From NCBI RefSeq assembly GCF_003003355.1, contig NZ_PVTQ01000001.1, positions 124,001 to 188,000 on the forward strand: DNA of 64,000 bases, written 5' to 3'. Of the stretch, positions 54,676-62,976 are shown piece by piece (position 1 is the first letter of the stretch; every line of letters starts with the position of its first letter). This DNA comes from Donghicola tyrosinivorans (lineage in GTDB: Bacteria > Pseudomonadota > Alphaproteobacteria > Rhodobacterales > Rhodobacteraceae). The position numbers and the translations under genes are program-made. A model generated the notes under the pieces. It worked only from the letters and a program-made list of their open reading frames with translations. It was not told the origin of the DNA and searched no databases.

Positions 54676-55447
54676 GGGTACGCCGCAACAAGAGGCATCT
54701 CAGGCAAGACTTTGGCTGGCCTAGAATGCGTTGCTGCCTAAGGTTATCTAGATGCCTTCGATCAGATTCTTCATAATTTTCCAATGTCGCTAAGGCTTTA
54801 GGCGTTAAGCGTACGAGGCTGCTATTTGGTTCGCGATTAAATTCGCCAGACTCAACAAGTGATTCAAATACAATTCGATAATACTTGGTGAGCTCCTCTT
54901 TTTGAGGATGATAGTAGAACAGCTTTCCGTGTTTCTCGAGCAAAAAACTATGCGTCGTGAATGTTGGTCGGAAATCCCGCTTTTTAAGGGTCCAATGATA
55001 TGCCCAAACAAGAACTTCCATCCGATCTTCTCTTGGAAGTTTTGCTTTAGAAAATGCCCAGATCTTGAAGCGGTGCTTTGCCAGCTCGCGCCGCGCTTTG
55101 AGTGTTAAAGTTGACCAAAGAAAATCTAGCGAAGAAATATAACGTATTTCGAGTTCTTGTGCGTAGTGAATGACTTCGAAATTAAGAGATGGTAGAAATT
55201 TGTTTTGCAGAGACACTTCGGCGCGTTCATTGCGTTTGTCGAACCAGAGGCCTTGGAGCCCCTTTTGCGATAAGCTTTCGGCTACAAAAGCCTCATCTCT
55301 GTCATCGTTTGTAAGACGACAGGTAAAGTAGTTCCGTGCCCGTAAACGCTCTGGATCACTAAGTGGTATTATCTTGGGAGCCGGAGATTTGAGTGCCAAG
55401 CCGATTGCTGCGCGTCGTGACAATATTCTAATATTATATATGATCAT
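54608..55447 (-). CDS. AT-rich orphan gene, C-terminus running into its neighbour
   Basis: A 279-residue protein that I do not recognise. Residues 1-245 are encoded by DNA clearly richer in A and T than the flanks and use A/T-ending codons often, unlike neighbouring genes. They include YISSLDFLWSTLTLKARREL and YYRIVFESLVESGEFNRE followed by SLVRLTPKALATLENYEE, which resembles a winged-helix C-terminal motif. The last residues (RRTPTPAAPARSRTGPRPAA) are coded by GC-rich DNA antisense to the DUF1275 gene and look like readthrough. Probably a horizontally acquired gene whose native end was lost. No partner gene is next to it, apart from the AT-richer nuclease 3 kb away. Confidence 0.7.
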   Translation of the reverse strand: MIIYNIRILSRRAAIGLALKSPAPKIIPLSDPERLRARNYFTCRLTNDDRDEAFVAESLSQKGLQGLWFDKRNERAEVSLQNKFLPSLNFEVIHYAQELEIRYISSLDFLWSTLTLKARRELAKHRFKIWAFSKAKLPREDRMEVLVWAYHWTLKKRDFRPTFTTHSFLLEKHGKLFYYHPQKEELTKYYRIVFESLVESGEFNREPNSSLVRLTPKALATLENYEESDRRHLDNLRQQRILGQPKSCLRCLLLRRTPTPAAPARSRTGPRPAAPLRRQ

Positions 55448-55514
55448 ATGGCTTTTGATATTCGGATCGTTTCAATGTTTGTGGAAAGTCTGATAAATTG
55501 AATGAAGTCTACAC

Positions 55515-55543
55515 AAAAAAGGCGCCCCTTTCGGAGCGCCTTT
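55515..55543 (-). terminator. Rho-independent terminator of gatB
   Basis: An 11-bp stem with one mismatch (AAAGGCGCCCC at 55518-55528 with GGAGCGCCTTT at 55533-55543), loop TTTC. On the minus strand a run of T (TTTTTTGTGTAG) follows. Confidence 0.88.
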
Positions 55544-55567
55544 CGCATTTTCAGCTTTCGCGATTGA

Positions 55568-57079
55568 TCAGAGGCCCAATTTGGCCATGACCAGATCGTT
55601 GACCGCTTTGGGGTTGGCCTTGCCGCCGGTGGCTTTCATGACCTGACCCACGAACCAGCCCGCCAGTTTGGGGTTGGCTTTGGCCTTTTCGACCTGCGCG
55701 GGGTTGGCTTCGATCACTTCGATCACCGCGGCCTCGATGGCGCCGGTGTCGGTGACCTGCTTCATGCCGCGCTCTTCCACGATGGCTTCGGGATCGCCGC
55801 CTTCGGTGTAGACGATCTCAAACAGGTCCTTGGCGATCTTGCCCGAAATCGCGTCCGAGGAGATCAGACCCACGATCTTGCCCAGTTGCTCGGGCGAGAC
55901 GGGGCTGTCGGTGATGTCCTTGTCGTCTTTCTTCAGGCGGCCGAACAGCTCGTTAATGACCCAGTTGGCCGATAGCTTGCCGTCGCGGCCATCGGCCACG
56001 GCTTCGAAATAGTCAGCGGCCTCGACCTCGGCGGTCAGGACGGAGGCGTCATATTCCGACAGGCCCAGTTCGGTGACAAAGCGGGCTTTTTTCTGGTCGG
56101 GCAGTTCAGGCAGGGATGCGCGAATTTCCTCGATGAAGCTGTCGTCGATTTCCAGCGGCAGCAGGTCGGGGCAGGGGAAGTAGCGGTAATCGTGCGCTTC
56201 TTCCTTCGAGCGCATCGAGCGGGTCTCGCCCTTGTCCGGATCATAGAGGCGGGTTTCCTGATCGACAGAGCCGCCGGCCTCGACGATCTGGATCTGGCGG
56301 CGTGCCTCATATTCGATGGCCTGCTGGATAAAGCGCATGGAGTTCATGTTCTTGATCTCGCAGCGGGTGCCGAGGTGGCCGAAATCGCCGGTTTCGATGA
56401 ACTTTTCATAGGCGCCCTGACGGCAGATCGAGACGTTCACGTCGCAGCGGAGGTTGCCGTTCTGCATGTTGCCATCGCAGGTGCCAAGGTAGCGCAGGAT
56501 CTGGCGCAATTTGCCGACGTAGGCTGCGGCCTCTTCGGGGCCACGGATGTCGGGGCGGCTGACGATCTCCATCAAGGCGACGCCGGTGCGGTTCAGGTCC
56601 ACGAAGGACATGTTGGGGTCCATGTCGTGGATCGACTTGCCCGCGTCCTGTTCCAGGTGGATGCGTTCGATGCGCACGCGGCGGGCGACGCCGGGGCCCA
56701 TGTCCACGATGATCTCGCCTTCGCCCACGATGGGGTGGTAGAGTTGGCTGATCTGGTAGCCCTGCGGCAGGTCGGGGTAGAAGTAGTTCTTGCGGTCGAA
56801 GGCCGACCACTTGTTGATCTCGGCGCTGATGCCAAGACCGGTGCGCACGGCCTGTGCCACGCAGAATTCGTTGATCACGGGCAGCATGCCGGGCATGGCC
56901 GCGTCCACGAAGGCCACGTTGCTGTTCGGCTCGGCGCCGAATTTGGTCGATGCGCCCGAGAAGAGTTTCGCGTTCGAGCTGACCTGAGCATGGACCTCAA
57001 GGCCGATGACCAACTCCCAATCATATTTGGCGCCAGCGATGACTTTGGGTTTCGGGGGCTCGAAGGTCAGATCAAGCAT
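55568..57079 (-). CDS. gatB: Asp-tRNA(Asn)/Glu-tRNA(Gln) amidotransferase subunit GatB
   Basis: Amidates Glu-tRNA(Gln) and, where needed, Asp-tRNA(Asn) with GatA and GatC. The 503-residue protein shows [20 protein letters not shown] near residue 20, [20 protein letters not shown], the kinase-like core ([53 protein letters not shown]) and the C-terminal YqeY-like tail ([20 protein letters not shown]) that binds tRNA. I start at ATG 57079 ([12 protein letters not shown]) with GAGG nearby; the frame is open 20 codons upstream. gatA and gatC are not in the window, so this operon is split. Confidence 0.97.
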   Translation of the reverse strand: MLDLTFEPPKPKVIAGAKYDWELVIGLEVHAQVSSNAKLFSGASTKFGAEPNSNVAFVDAAMPGMLPVINEFCVAQAVRTGLGISAEINKWSAFDRKNYFYPDLPQGYQISQLYHPIVGEGEIIVDMGPGVARRVRIERIHLEQDAGKSIHDMDPNMSFVDLNRTGVALMEIVSRPDIRGPEEAAAYVGKLRQILRYLGTCDGNMQNGNLRCDVNVSICRQGAYEKFIETGDFGHLGTRCEIKNMNSMRFIQQAIEYEARRQIQIVEAGGSVDQETRLYDPDKGETRSMRSKEEAHDYRYFPCPDLLPLEIDDSFIEEIRASLPELPDQKKARFVTELGLSEYDASVLTAEVEAADYFEAVADGRDGKLSANWVINELFGRLKKDDKDITDSPVSPEQLGKIVGLISSDAISGKIAKDLFEIVYTEGGDPEAIVEERGMKQVTDTGAIEAAVIEVIEANPAQVEKAKANPKLAGWFVGQVMKATGGKANPKAVNDLVMAKLGL

Positions 57080-57194
57080 AGGGGCCTCATTGGCTATCGG
57101 AATCCGGTTGCAGAGCGCCATGGCGCCCTCATTCGCCACAGGGATTATCCCATGCGTGCGGGGGGATCAACGGGCGTGAGGGGGTGTTGGGGGG

Positions 57195-57217
57195 AACGAT
57201 CTTCGCCGAAGATCGTT
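57195..57217. repeat. Palindrome 1 of a paired element
   Basis: An 11-bp inverted repeat, AACGATCTTCG at 57195-57205 and its complement at 57207-57217, around one central C. It lies eight bases from a second palindrome (57225-57247) in the gap between the acyltransferase gene and gatB. Confidence 0.9.
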
Positions 57218-57224
57218 TTGCGGG

Positions 57225-57247
57225 AAAAGTTTTCGGCGAAAACTTTT
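57225..57247. repeat. Palindrome 2 of a paired element, next to the acyltransferase stop
   Basis: An 11-bp inverted repeat, AAAAGTTTTCG at 57225-57235 and complement at 57237-57247, around one G. It ends directly at the acyltransferase stop codon. Together the two palindromes may act as a terminator on the minus strand or as a repeat of another kind. Confidence 0.9.
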
Positions 57248-58120
57248 CTAGCCCAACTGTTTCACCCATGAAGGGCGACGGGAATTTTGGACCAGAGAGA
57301 CGGTGGGCGCGTACCGGCCGCCAAGGGCGAGGGTGGCTTCGCGCAGCATCTGGATGCCCTCTTCCGACTTCGCCGGCAGGGCGCTGGCCGAGATGGCCTC
57401 GCCCACGGTGATGCGGAAGGGCTGGCGGTGCTTGTTCAGGGTTTCATGGAACAGGGTGATGTCCCGCAGCGTCGGGTGGATCAGGTCAAAGAGGTAGAAC
57501 AGCGCCGAATTGCGGGCGCGCACGTTCACCGGAATGACCGGCAGGTCGAATTTGCGGGCGATCATCGCCGCCGAGGCCATCCAAGGGCGTTCGTGCAGTT
57601 TCAGGCCGCGGCGTTTGGCAAGGCGGCCCGAGGGGAAGATGACCCCAAGACGCCCTGCATCAACCGCTTGGCGGGTATAGGTCATCGTTTCGCGGGTTTT
57701 GGCGTGGCTGCGTTTTTCGTGTCGCCATTCCACGGGGACGATCATTTCGTCGAATTGGGGCAGGACCCGCAGGATGTCGCTGTTGGCATAGAAAAACGCG
57801 TCGCTGCGGATGTTGGCGATGGCGTGTTGCAGGATGATCCCGTCGGCGATGCCTGTGGGGTGGTTCGCCACGATCAGCGCCGCGCCGCTGGCGGGGATGT
57901 TTTGCAGGCCGGAGACCTCGACATCGCGGGCCAGCAGGCCTGCCATATGTTCCATGATCTGAAGTGCGGGCAGATCCTTGACGTCCTCGCCGATCGCAAT
58001 GGTGCGATCGTAGGACAGCATTTTATGTAAAATGCTGCGGGCCACGTGGATGCCGGGGCGGCTTTCGTTGAAAAGCCACGGCGCACGTTCTGCAATCAGG
58101 GGATTAATGCGGTCTTTCAT
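57248..58120 (-). CDS. PlsC-like lysophospholipid acyltransferase family protein
   Basis: A 290-residue acyltransferase-like protein. The catalytic motif is NHPTGIADG near residue 86 (the NHX4D box), followed by YANSDILRVLPQFDEMIVPV and GVIFPSGRLAKRRGLKLHER (the acceptor-binding FPSG motif), then DLPVIPVNVRARNSALFYLF. No membrane helix is clear, and the N-terminal part lacks the usual anchor, so it may be peripheral. The substrate is not defined; some relatives act on ornithine lipids or lysophosphatidate. It lies upstream of gatB with 168 bases and two palindromes between. Confidence 0.87.
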   Translation of the reverse strand: MKDRINPLIAERAPWLFNESRPGIHVARSILHKMLSYDRTIAIGEDVKDLPALQIMEHMAGLLARDVEVSGLQNIPASGAALIVANHPTGIADGIILQHAIANIRSDAFFYANSDILRVLPQFDEMIVPVEWRHEKRSHAKTRETMTYTRQAVDAGRLGVIFPSGRLAKRRGLKLHERPWMASAAMIARKFDLPVIPVNVRARNSALFYLFDLIHPTLRDITLFHETLNKHRQPFRITVGEAISASALPAKSEEGIQMLREATLALGGRYAPTVSLVQNSRRPSWVKQLG

Positions 58121-58209
58121 GACGGAACAGACACCAGAAATATTTAAACCAAATATGACAACACGCGGTGTAGGGCGTTGGTTCCAGTGAACTCTTGCTG
58201 TGGTGTGGT

Positions 58210-58240
58210 GGCAAGGCAGTTGTTCTGCCTTGCCTTTTTT
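58210..58240 (+). terminator. Strong plus-strand terminator with no gene in front of it
   Basis: A perfect 10-bp stem (GGCAAGGCAG at 58210-58219 with CTGCCTTGCC at 58225-58234), loop TTGTT, followed by TTTTTTG on the plus strand. Both flanking genes run on the minus strand, and on that strand no T run follows the stem. So either a short plus-strand RNA ends here or the T run is incidental. Confidence 0.82.
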
Positions 58241-58248
58241 GCGCGGGG

Positions 58249-60801
58249 TTATGCCGCCAGAATGCGGCCCACCATTTCCGAGGTGTCACGGGACAGGGTT
58301 TCGCGGGCCATGATGCGTTCCAATTGGGCACGAATCATCTGCTGGCGGTCCTCGTCAAAGCGCTTCCATGTGTCGAAGGCGCTGGACATGCGGGCGGTGG
58401 TTTGAGGGTTGAGGGCGTCCAGCTTGATCAGCCAGTCGGCCATCAACTCGTACCCCTTGCCCGAAGGATGGTGGAAGCCCGCCAGATGTCCGCCAAGCGC
58501 ACCGATGACCGCGCGGAAGCGGTTGGGGTTGCGCATGTCGAAATCGGGGCGGGCGGTCAGGCGAGTGACCACATCGGCCACATCGTCCGGTTTTGCCATC
58601 ATCACTTGCAGGCTGAACCATTTGTCCATGACAAGGCGGTCGTCTTTCCACTGGGCCTCAAAGGCGGCCAGCGCGTCAGTGCCTGCATCGGCCAGCAGCA
58701 AGGCCGAGAGGGCCGAGAGTTGCTGGGTCATGTTGTCTGCCGCGTCATACTGGGCCTGCGCTTGCTTGCCCCCGTCAAGGCGTGCGATCAGCGACAGCGC
58801 GGCCCCTGCCAGCGCCCGTTTGCCGGATTGATCGGCGTTGGGCTGGTAGGCTTCGTGCACCTGATTGGCGGCATAAAGGTCGGGCAGGATGTCGGCCAGA
58901 TGCTCGGCTGTCGCTTGGCGCAGGGTTTTACTGGCGTTGTGGATCGCCATAGGATCGGGGACCACGCCCGAGGCATGCAGGGTCTGCGCGATGTCATCCT
59001 GCGAGGGCAGGGCGATGGCCAATGCGCGGAAGGCCGGATCAAGGCTTTCGTCCGAGACCATTGCTTTTAGCGCATCCAGATAGGCGCTGTCCGGCGCGTT
59101 GCCATCGGTGATCATGTGGATCAGCACGTCTTTGGCCAAGGCGCGGCCCGCTTCCCATTTGTTGAAGGGGTCGGTGTCATGGGCCAGTAGGAACGCGCGT
59201 TCGGCGTTGCTGGCCTGACGGGTCAGGATCACAGGGGCCGAGAATTCCCGCAGGATCGAGGGGATCGGCTTTTCCGTGAGGCCGTCAAAGGTAAAGCTTT
59301 GGGTGGCTGCCGACATTTCACACAAGGTAGTGGGGACCACTTCGGTGCCATCGGGTGACAGCAGGCCCACGGCGATGGGGATCACCAAGGGCGCTTTGTC
59401 CGGCTGGCCGGGGGTGGGGCGGGTTTCTTGGCGGAAGGTCAGGGTGTAGGTGCCATCCTCAAAGCTGTCTTCTACGTGCAAGAGGGGCGTGCCGGCCTGC
59501 GAATACCAGCGCTTGAACTGGCTCAGATCGCGGCCTGTGGTGTCTTCGAACACCTGTAGCCAGTCTTCAATGGTGCAGGCGTGGCCGTCGTGGCGCTGGA
59601 AATAGACGTCCAGCGCGCGGTAATAGTCCCGATCCCCCACCAGACGCTTTAACATGCCGATCACCTCGGCGCCTTTTTCGTAGATCGTCGCGGTGTAGAA
59701 GTTGTTGATTTCTTGAAACTGTTCGGGGCGGACGGGGTGCGCCAGCGGGCCTGCATCCTCGCGGAACTGGCGGGCGCGCAGCATCAGAACATCGCTGATC
59801 CGTTTTACCGAGGCGCTGCGCATGTCCGAGGTGAACTGCTGGTCGCGGAAGACGGTCAGACCCTCTTTCAGGCACAGTTGGAACCAGTCGCGGCAGGTGA
59901 TGCGGTTGCCGGTCCAGTTGTGGAAATATTCGTGGGCGATGATGCCCTCGATCCGCTCGAAGTTCGCGTCTGTTGCGGTTTCGGGGCTGGCCAGAACCGC
60001 CGAGCTGTTGAAGATATTGAGGCCCTTATTCTCCATCGCGCCCATGTTGAAGTCGCTGACGGCCACGATGTTGAAGAGGTCCAGATCGTATTCGCGGCCA
60101 TAGACGTCCTCGTCCCATTTCATGGAATCGATCAAGGCTTGCAGGCCGAAGGCGGTTTTGTCCTCATCACCGGGGCGGACCCAGAGATTCAGTGTCACAT
60201 CGCGGCCCGAGCGGGTGGTAAAGCTGCCGGTGGTGGCGCGCAGATCACCGGCGACCAGCGCAAAGAGATAGGCGGGTTTGGGCCACGGGTCATGCCATTC
60301 GGCCCAACCCTTGCCGGACGCTGTGGGGTTGCCGTTCGACAAAAGGATCGGCTGTTCCCCTTCGATGCGCACGCTGAAGGGGGCCATCACGTCGGGGCGG
60401 TCGGGGTAGTAGGTGATTTTGCGGAAGCCCTCAGCCTCGCACTGGGTGCAGTACATGCCGTTCGACATATAAAGACCTTCTAGCGCGGTGTTGGTTTCGG
60501 GGCTGATCTCGACCTCGGCTTCCCATGTGAAGGGGGCGTCGGGGGCCTCGGCTGTCAGGCCGGTATCGGTGAGGGTGGGCGTGATCTCATGCCCGTCGAT
60601 CTTGGCGCTGATCAGGGTCAGCTGTTCGCCATGCAGAAAGAAGGTGCGGTCGCTGGTGTCGGGGTTCGGCACAAAGTGGATGCGGCTGAGGACGCGGGTG
60701 GCACGCGGGCTGAGGCGGAAGGTCAGGGTGACATCCTCGATCAGGTAGGCGGGCGGCTGGTAGTCGGCCAGATAGAAGGTCTGGTGCACGGCGTCTTTCA
60801 T
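58249..60801 (-). CDS. pepN: Aminopeptidase N (M1 family, gluzincin)
   Basis: Zinc aminopeptidase of broad specificity in the cytosol. The 850-residue protein has an N-terminal beta domain (TNTALEGLYMSNGMYCTQCE), the exopeptidase motif FNMGAMENKGLNIFN, the zinc site IIAHEYFHNWTGNRITCRDW (HEYFH plus the downstream Glu in LCLKEGLTVFRDQQF), and a C-terminal helical domain (about residues 540-850). The starting ATG at 60801 gives the E. coli-type start MKDAVHQTFYLADYQPPAYL. It stands alone. Confidence 0.97.
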   Translation of the reverse strand: MKDAVHQTFYLADYQPPAYLIEDVTLTFRLSPRATRVLSRIHFVPNPDTSDRTFFLHGEQLTLISAKIDGHEITPTLTDTGLTAEAPDAPFTWEAEVEISPETNTALEGLYMSNGMYCTQCEAEGFRKITYYPDRPDVMAPFSVRIEGEQPILLSNGNPTASGKGWAEWHDPWPKPAYLFALVAGDLRATTGSFTTRSGRDVTLNLWVRPGDEDKTAFGLQALIDSMKWDEDVYGREYDLDLFNIVAVSDFNMGAMENKGLNIFNSSAVLASPETATDANFERIEGIIAHEYFHNWTGNRITCRDWFQLCLKEGLTVFRDQQFTSDMRSASVKRISDVLMLRARQFREDAGPLAHPVRPEQFQEINNFYTATIYEKGAEVIGMLKRLVGDRDYYRALDVYFQRHDGHACTIEDWLQVFEDTTGRDLSQFKRWYSQAGTPLLHVEDSFEDGTYTLTFRQETRPTPGQPDKAPLVIPIAVGLLSPDGTEVVPTTLCEMSAATQSFTFDGLTEKPIPSILREFSAPVILTRQASNAERAFLLAHDTDPFNKWEAGRALAKDVLIHMITDGNAPDSAYLDALKAMVSDESLDPAFRALAIALPSQDDIAQTLHASGVVPDPMAIHNASKTLRQATAEHLADILPDLYAANQVHEAYQPNADQSGKRALAGAALSLIARLDGGKQAQAQYDAADNMTQQLSALSALLLADAGTDALAAFEAQWKDDRLVMDKWFSLQVMMAKPDDVADVVTRLTARPDFDMRNPNRFRAVIGALGGHLAGFHHPSGKGYELMADWLIKLDALNPQTTARMSSAFDTWKRFDEDRQQMIRAQLERIMARETLSRDTSEMVGRILAA

Positions 60802-60899
60802 TTCGGATCCTTATCATTCGTATTTTCGCGGGAACCTGAGCGGGGGACTCGCGTTGGATACACATTGGCACAGAGAACCGAGATTTAAAGGAGAAGACA

Positions 60900-61085
60900 A
60901 TGTCCGCCCCTGACACAAACCTCGAAAAACAAAAACGGCAGCACGCACCTGCCTTGTGGGGCATCCGTGCCGCTGCGGGCTTTGGCGTGGCGATGCTGCT
61001 GATTGCCGCCATGGTGGCGGTGGCCGTTAGCGATCCGGGCGGCGAGGTGACGCCGCCGGTCGATGCGCCTGTGAGTGCTGGCTAA
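60900..61085 (+). CDS. Small single-pass membrane protein
   Basis: A 61-residue protein with one helix at about residues 24-44 (AAAGFGVAMLLIAAMVAVAV), a basic N-terminus and a short Pro-rich tail. AAAGGAGA lies five bases before the ATG, which makes translation likely. I do not recognise the family. It has the size and layout of small envelope proteins that assist larger complexes, but nothing more can be said. It is divergent from pepN. Confidence 0.7.
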   Translation: MSAPDTNLEKQKRQHAPALWGIRAAAGFGVAMLLIAAMVAVAVSDPGGEVTPPVDAPVSAG

Positions 61086-61205
61086 CTTATCGAAATTCGG
61101 CAGTGGCCTTGCCTGCATGGCCCTGCACATTAGTTTCATGACGGTGAGCGTGTTCCTGTGGTGGGGGCACGCTCTTTTTCTTTGCAGGACGTAGTGAGGC
61201 GGCCG

Positions 61206-61373
61206 ATGGCTGGGATGCGCAAAAAGGGGGATTTGCCCCAGAAGGATTGTGCCACCTGCGGGCGTCCTTTCACTTGGCGTAAAAAATGGGCGAAGGTGTG
61301 GGACGAGGTGCGCTATTGCTCGGACCGGTGCCGAGGGGCGCGGAAAGTGGCCCCTTCAGGCCCACGCAAATAG
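61206..61373 (+). CDS. DUF2256 small zinc-ribbon-like protein
   Basis: A 55-residue protein with the DUF2256 pattern: KKGDLPQKDCATCGRPFTWR, then KWAKVWDEVRYCSDRCRGAR. The two Cys pairs (CATC and CSDRC) should bind one zinc. The ATG at 61206 has GAGG upstream; the frame continues open to 61158. Family function unknown. Its end overlaps the end of the convergent DUF1294 gene by 18 bases. Confidence 0.87.
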   Translation: MAGMRKKGDLPQKDCATCGRPFTWRKKWAKVWDEVRYCSDRCRGARKVAPSGPRK

Positions 61374-61619
61374 GGCCAGCACCGCCAATTGCGCACCAAG
61401 GATCACGTTCAGGCGGCTTTTGAAGGGCTGCTTTTTCGTTTTGTGGTTAAAGAACAGTTGCGCGGCCTTGGCGGCGACGGTGCCGCCGAAGAAGGCGCAT
61501 CCCAGCAGTACCCGTTCAGGAATGCGCCGCCCCTTGCGGGTGCTTTGCCATTTGTCCCAGCCAAAGAGGACAAAGGTCAGCAGATTCACCGCGTAGAAGA
61601 TCATCAAAGGCACAGGCAT
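61356..61619 (-). CDS. DUF1294 family small membrane protein
   Basis: An 87-residue protein starting MPVPLMIFYAVNLLTFVLFG. It has a first helix at about residues 4-20, the conserved FGWDKWQSTRKGRRIPERVL loop with Trp and Lys-Gly-Arg, GCAFFGGTVAAKAAQLFFNH as a second helix, and a KTKKQPFKSRLN motif before the third helix: the DUF1294 signature. Function unknown. I take ATG 61619 as the start because upstream codons lack similarity. It is divergent from the next gene. Confidence 0.9.
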   Translation of the reverse strand: MPVPLMIFYAVNLLTFVLFGWDKWQSTRKGRRIPERVLLGCAFFGGTVAAKAAQLFFNHKTKKQPFKSRLNVILGAQLAVLALFAWA

Positions 61620-61735
61620 GGACTTGCGATTACGCCCTTGCACACCTGCGCACAAGCTTCGCGCCTTTTGTGCACTTTTATCGCGGGCGGAAAGGCCGTA
61701 CCTTTTTGAATATGAAGGACAGACCGGAGGCATTC

Positions 61736-62509
61736 ATGACCCGACCCGTCGTCGGCATCATTGGCAACTTTGCCATGTTGAACGAATCCTACCCCGTGCA
61801 AGTGGCCGGGACGATGAACGCAGAAGCCGTGGCCCATGTGTGCGGGGCTGTGCCGCTGATCATTCCGGCCAATCCCTCATATGTGCGCATTCAGGATTTG
61901 CTAGAGGTCTGCGACGGGTTCCTGCTGACGGGCGGTCGCCCCAATATCCACCCCGAGGAATACGGGGAGAAATGGACCGAATACTATGGCACCCCAGATC
62001 GTGACCGCGATGCGGTGACCTTGCCGCTGGTGCGGGCGTGTGTCGAGCGGGGCCAGCCCGTCATGGGGATCTGCCGCGGATTTCAAGAGGTGAATGTGGC
62101 CATGGGGGGATCGCTCTACCCCGAGATCCGCGATTTGCCGGGACGGGATAACCACCGCATGCCGCCTGACGGCACGCTGGAAGAGAAATTCGCCCTGCGC
62201 CACAAGGTGACCTTTACCGAAGGCGGTGTGTTCCATCGGGTGATGGGCGCGAAAGAGGTGATGACGAACACCCTGCACGGCCAAGGGATCAAGGACGCAG
62301 GTGCCCGCGTTGTGATCGACGGACATGCCCCCGACGGCACGCCCGAGGCGATCTACATCAAAGATGCAGCTGGGTTTACACTTTCGGTGCAATGGCACCC
62401 CGAGTGGAACGCTACAAATGATCCGGTTTCGCGACCTTTGTTTGAGTCGTTCGGGACCGCGTTGCACCAGTGGCAAGCGCAACGTCAGCCCTATGCGGTC
62501 TCGGCCTGA
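61736..62509 (+). CDS. Peptidase C26 / gamma-glutamyl hydrolase family protein
   Basis: A 257-residue class I glutamine amidotransferase-like hydrolase, related to PuuD, which cleaves gamma-glutamyl-GABA in putrescine breakdown. Visible are GFLLTGGRPNIHPEEYG, the nucleophile elbow PVMGICRGFQEVNVAMGGSL with Cys of the GICRG motif, and the distal catalytic pair in FTLSVQWHPEW (His, Glu). GGAGG lies six bases before the ATG at 61736. The exact substrate is not known. It stands before an AT-richer gap. Confidence 0.9.
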   Translation: MTRPVVGIIGNFAMLNESYPVQVAGTMNAEAVAHVCGAVPLIIPANPSYVRIQDLLEVCDGFLLTGGRPNIHPEEYGEKWTEYYGTPDRDRDAVTLPLVRACVERGQPVMGICRGFQEVNVAMGGSLYPEIRDLPGRDNHRMPPDGTLEEKFALRHKVTFTEGGVFHRVMGAKEVMTNTLHGQGIKDAGARVVIDGHAPDGTPEAIYIKDAAGFTLSVQWHPEWNATNDPVSRPLFESFGTALHQWQAQRQPYAVSA

Positions 62510-62976
62510 TAATAATCTGTTACATTATGGGCGAGATTTTGCTCAAAATAAGGCATCAAGGTTGCGGATTCCCCCCTATTAACAATCTTGACGTGTTTTC
62601 TGAGACCATAAAATGGTTGATGCAATTTCTATTTTGCGAAAATCTCACCTCGTCTGCAGTGACGATGTTCCCCAACGCAAAGACGCAGCAGACAAATGCA
62701 CAGAGGGTGAGTTTTTGCTCTGTGTTTTTAGTAAGTACTGGAAACTTTGGCGGGGTAATTTGGGTCCGCCTTCCAGCAGGGTCAGTGGTACGATCACATG
62801 TCAGGGGTGAGCGCCGCCGCATGCGATTTTTGTCAGTGTAATGATTGACAGGGTTAGTCTTCGTATCTGCCCACTCGAATTGCCCGCCCGTGGTGGCGGT
62901 GTCTCGACGGCGGCCCCTTTCAGGGTTCGGGTGTGGCAGGACGAAGACGCCTCTTGTTCCCGACTGAATAAGCGCC
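62510..62976. other. AT-richer gap with two possible hairpins
   Basis: 467 bases without a supported gene. One stem is CACAGAG (62699-62705) with CTCTGTG (62718-62724), followed by TTTTTA, a plausible terminator for the plus strand. Another is GTCTGC (62652-62657) with GCAGAC (62688-62693). The right part near 62875-62960 is GC-rich. A minus-strand frame from 63077 to 62556 crosses it, but it overlaps kynU and does not look coding. Confidence 0.5.
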
